The translations under genes and the position numbers were made by a program. Positions 63,001 through 64,000 of a stretch of DNA of 64,000 nucleotides are shown here, one piece after another. Source of the DNA: Phorcus lineatus (taxonomy: Eukaryota; Mollusca; Gastropoda; Trochida; Trochidae); assembly GCA_921293015.1 (NCBI GenBank), contig OV121088.1, positions 37,324,836-37,388,835 of the forward strand. The letters run 5' to 3'. The notes below the pieces were generated by a model. That model worked only from the letters and a program-made list of their open reading frames with translations, was not told the DNA's origin and made no database searches. How positions within the stretch are numbered: position 1 is the stretch's first letter; each line of letters opens with the position of its first letter.

Positions 63001-64000
63001 AATAACTTTACACTCATTTCAGTATCCATCACTGATTCAAGCCTTGATGCTTTGTGTCAAAATTTGTGTTTCAAATACAGTGCTCTCATCAGCATGTGGT
63101 AACCTTTGATAAATTCATGTTCGGACTTTCAAGATCAGGTGCAGTACGATGAAGAATAAGCACAGGAAAGTTGATGAAAAGCAGCAAGGATTAGACTGTG
63201 ACTTAAACAACCCATGCCTAAGAGGGGCGTTGCAATTTGACCTAGGTTTCTTCTGAAATGACTGCAATTAGATCAGTTCATGTACATATATATCTTTAGT
63301 AATTTTGCTTTGCTCTTAGTAATTGAGACTTTGAAAAGGTTCCTCTTCCTAGTAGAAGCAAAATGAGAGAGATCAAGAACTTATAAGAATATTGACTAGT
63401 AAAACTGATGAGAAATCTTATGTCACCTCTTGTTTTGAGTTCTGACAGTAAACTGCCAGGTCCTTCATGTCCGATCAGGTGACCTAAGTAGTGGCCTGGC
63501 TGAAAAAGGATCAAAGGTCAAGGTTAATTTCAAAACATCTCTGCGAGTAAAAAAGATTACCTTTCACTTTAAATATCAAACCACTGAATGGGTCATAACA
63601 TAAAGTGAATACTTTAATATTGAAAATATGATGGTCGTTCACATTTGTGCTTAGTAAATATCTACTGTGCTGTAATATAAAACAACTATGAATAGGCTTA
63701 GAATCAGTAGGAATGTGACAGAGACATGTGTTATTCTGTAAAAGCAGAAAGCCTTTACCTAATGCATGCAAAGGACAGCATTTTTCAGGGCATAAAACCT
63801 AACAAAGGAGAGTTTCTTGGAAAGTTTAAATCTTCAGTGTCCTTTCAGAGTCCATTCACTGAAATATGGCCAACACAAGCTTGATAACTTACATATAAAA
63901 CTTACCCAAAATGGCTGTGAAACTCAAGAAAGCTGCAACAGCAGAGTTACCTACCTTAGATCCGTAGTATGGATGTAAATCAGGCAGCGACCATGACACG
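48073..64000 (-). CDS. IDE: Insulin-degrading enzyme (insulysin), C-terminal 703 residues, 5' part off window
   Basis: Exons in transcript order: >64000-63955, 63499-63427, 62972-62880, 62276-62185, 61591-61511, 61197-61094, 60396-60294, 59949-59854, 59297-59271, 58851-58769, 57608-57464, 56806-56696, 56463-56343, 55566-55475, 55171-55060, 54887-54720, 54091-53967, 53404-53257, 52497-52436, 51880-51752, 48174-48073. All are GT..AG and in phase (2113 nt, stop TGA). Diagnostic blocks: [54 protein letters not shown], [64 protein letters not shown] and [13 protein letters not shown]. This M16A zinc metallopeptidase degrades insulin, amyloid-beta and other small peptides in cytosol and peroxisomes. 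The Arg and Tyr corresponding to human R824 and Y831 (substrate contact, in LRTQEQLGY) are present; Cys812 is Ser. About 320 N-terminal residues including the HxxEH site lie beyond the window. Exon 59271-59297 is a 27-bp micro-exon. Confidence 0.96.
48670..49372. repeat. GA-rich minisatellite, 26-bp period
   Basis: Repeated variants of GGAGAGATATGGTGAGAATA + ACAGAT, about 25 copies, in the last intron of IDE. The 231-codon Ser/His/Ile/Tyr-rich frame on the minus strand is a repeat artefact. GA-rich DNA resumes at 51467 beyond the inserted element. Confidence 0.92.
49373..51466. mobile_element. 2.1-kb element with 31-bp terminal inverted repeats and TTAA ends
   Basis: The left end 49373-49403 (TTAAAGTCATAGTCTCATTT...) and right end 51436-51466 are inverted copies matching at 30 of 31 positions. 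GA-rich minisatellite flanks both sides, so the element is an insertion into that array. Its interior is mostly the pearl/Helentron-like element at 49671-51183, itself a secondary insertion; about 270 bp on either side remain of the original element. No transposase is encoded. Confidence 0.88.
49671..51183. mobile_element. Pearl/Helentron-like element, copy 2 (nested)
   Basis: It has the same head (AAAATAGAGCCATGGGCTCT), 145-bp units (about 7-8), (GGAC/GGAT)n array near 51080-51122 and tail (CATCGGGTCTTTCAGACCTG, then ATGAGCTAAAA) as the copy at 21406-23238, in the same orientation. The high similarity of copies some 28 kb apart in two genes points to recent activity. The first unit carries a small 'ccatgg' insertion. 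Confidence 0.8.
51467..51700. repeat. GA-rich low-complexity DNA, right part of the interrupted array
   Basis: AGGGAGAGATAAAGGA-like purine-rich repeats, less regular than those at 48670-49372. The junction phrase 'gggagagataaagg' occurs on both sides of the inserted element. Confidence 0.8.
52680..52770 (-). repeat. Degraded tRNA-derived SINE head
   Basis: On the minus strand it reads GGGATAGTGCAGTGGCTATA, then GATCAAGAGGTAGGGAGTTT and AATCCC: a recognisable A box and a decayed B box, matching the head at 46680-46786. It lies in an IDE intron. Confidence 0.65.
54345..54495. repeat. Single SINE body (Meta-like core), no tRNA head
   Basis: 'ggtttaaggccgctttcaag' then 'agtatttcacttatatcgcggc' and 'ggtgaaacctgcgagcatcg' match the 140-bp body of the triplicated SINE at 46.2 kb. 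It lies in the IDE intron between exons 54091-53967 and 54887-54720. Confidence 0.7.
57962..58441. mobile_element. TTAA-ended MITE, family A, copy 2
   Basis: 480 bp, closely similar along its length to 18399-18871, with ends TTAAAGAGCCACTCCGTGA and, on the other strand, TTAAAGAGCCACTCCATGA. It lies in an IDE intron. The interior has no open frame of note. Confidence 0.86.
60755..60800. repeat. SINE tail fragment
   Basis: 'gcggcgttaaacaataactc' followed by 'actcactcg' is the typical 3' end of molluscan Meta-type SINEs as I remember it. Only the tail is recognisable. Confidence 0.55.

Overview
The window looks like nuclear DNA of a mollusc, most likely a bivalve. It is AT-rich, with intron-dense genes (GT..AG junctions, exons of 27-1773 bp), many short interspersed elements and microsatellites, and repeats resembling molluscan 'pearl'/Helentron-type and Meta-domain SINE families. 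No bacterial, organellar or CRISPR features are seen. The taxon is inferred from repeat style and protein similarity recalled from memory, not from a search.

Three protein-coding genes can be supported. (1) Minus strand, 5379-34314: a PARP14-like ADP-ribosyltransferase. I reconstructed 26 coding exons by hand; every junction keeps phase, giving an open frame of 2198 codons plus stop. Order: RRM, a Pro/Tyr/Gln-rich low-complexity exon, three more RRM-like modules, a KH-like array in one 1.8-kb exon, four macro-domain-like modules, WWE, and the PARP catalytic domain. (2) Plus strand, 41680-43758: an intronless 692-codon Toll-like receptor with two LRR blocks, a transmembrane helix and a TIR domain. 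(3) Minus strand, 48073 to beyond 64000: the C-terminal two thirds (703 residues, 21 exons) of insulin-degrading enzyme, ending in a canonical peroxisomal SKL tail. Its 5' part, with the zinc motif, lies outside the window.

Genes 1 and 2 are divergent, with about 7 kb between them. In vertebrates PARP14 is an interferon-stimulated antiviral/ADP-ribosylation factor and TLRs are pattern-recognition receptors, so a small innate-immune neighbourhood is plausible. The PARP14-like start has a TATAAATAG box 58-65 bp upstream of the ATG and an IRF-like GAAA motif. A textbook ISRE-type triple GAAA repeat beside a second TATA-like box lies 0.5-0.7 kb downstream, in intron 1.

Introns and intergenic DNA are repeat-rich: two near-complete copies of a 1.5-1.8 kb element built of 145-bp tandem units; one of these is nested in a 2.1-kb element with 31-bp terminal inverted repeats and TTAA ends, itself inserted in a GA-rich minisatellite; a pair of about 475-bp MITEs with TTAA ends, one in each minus-strand gene; tRNA-derived SINEs; a 45-bp minisatellite; and (TA)n, (ATT)n and (TATG)n arrays. 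Long stretches at 1-5378, 34380-41679 and 43759-48072 hold no coding sequence I can support.
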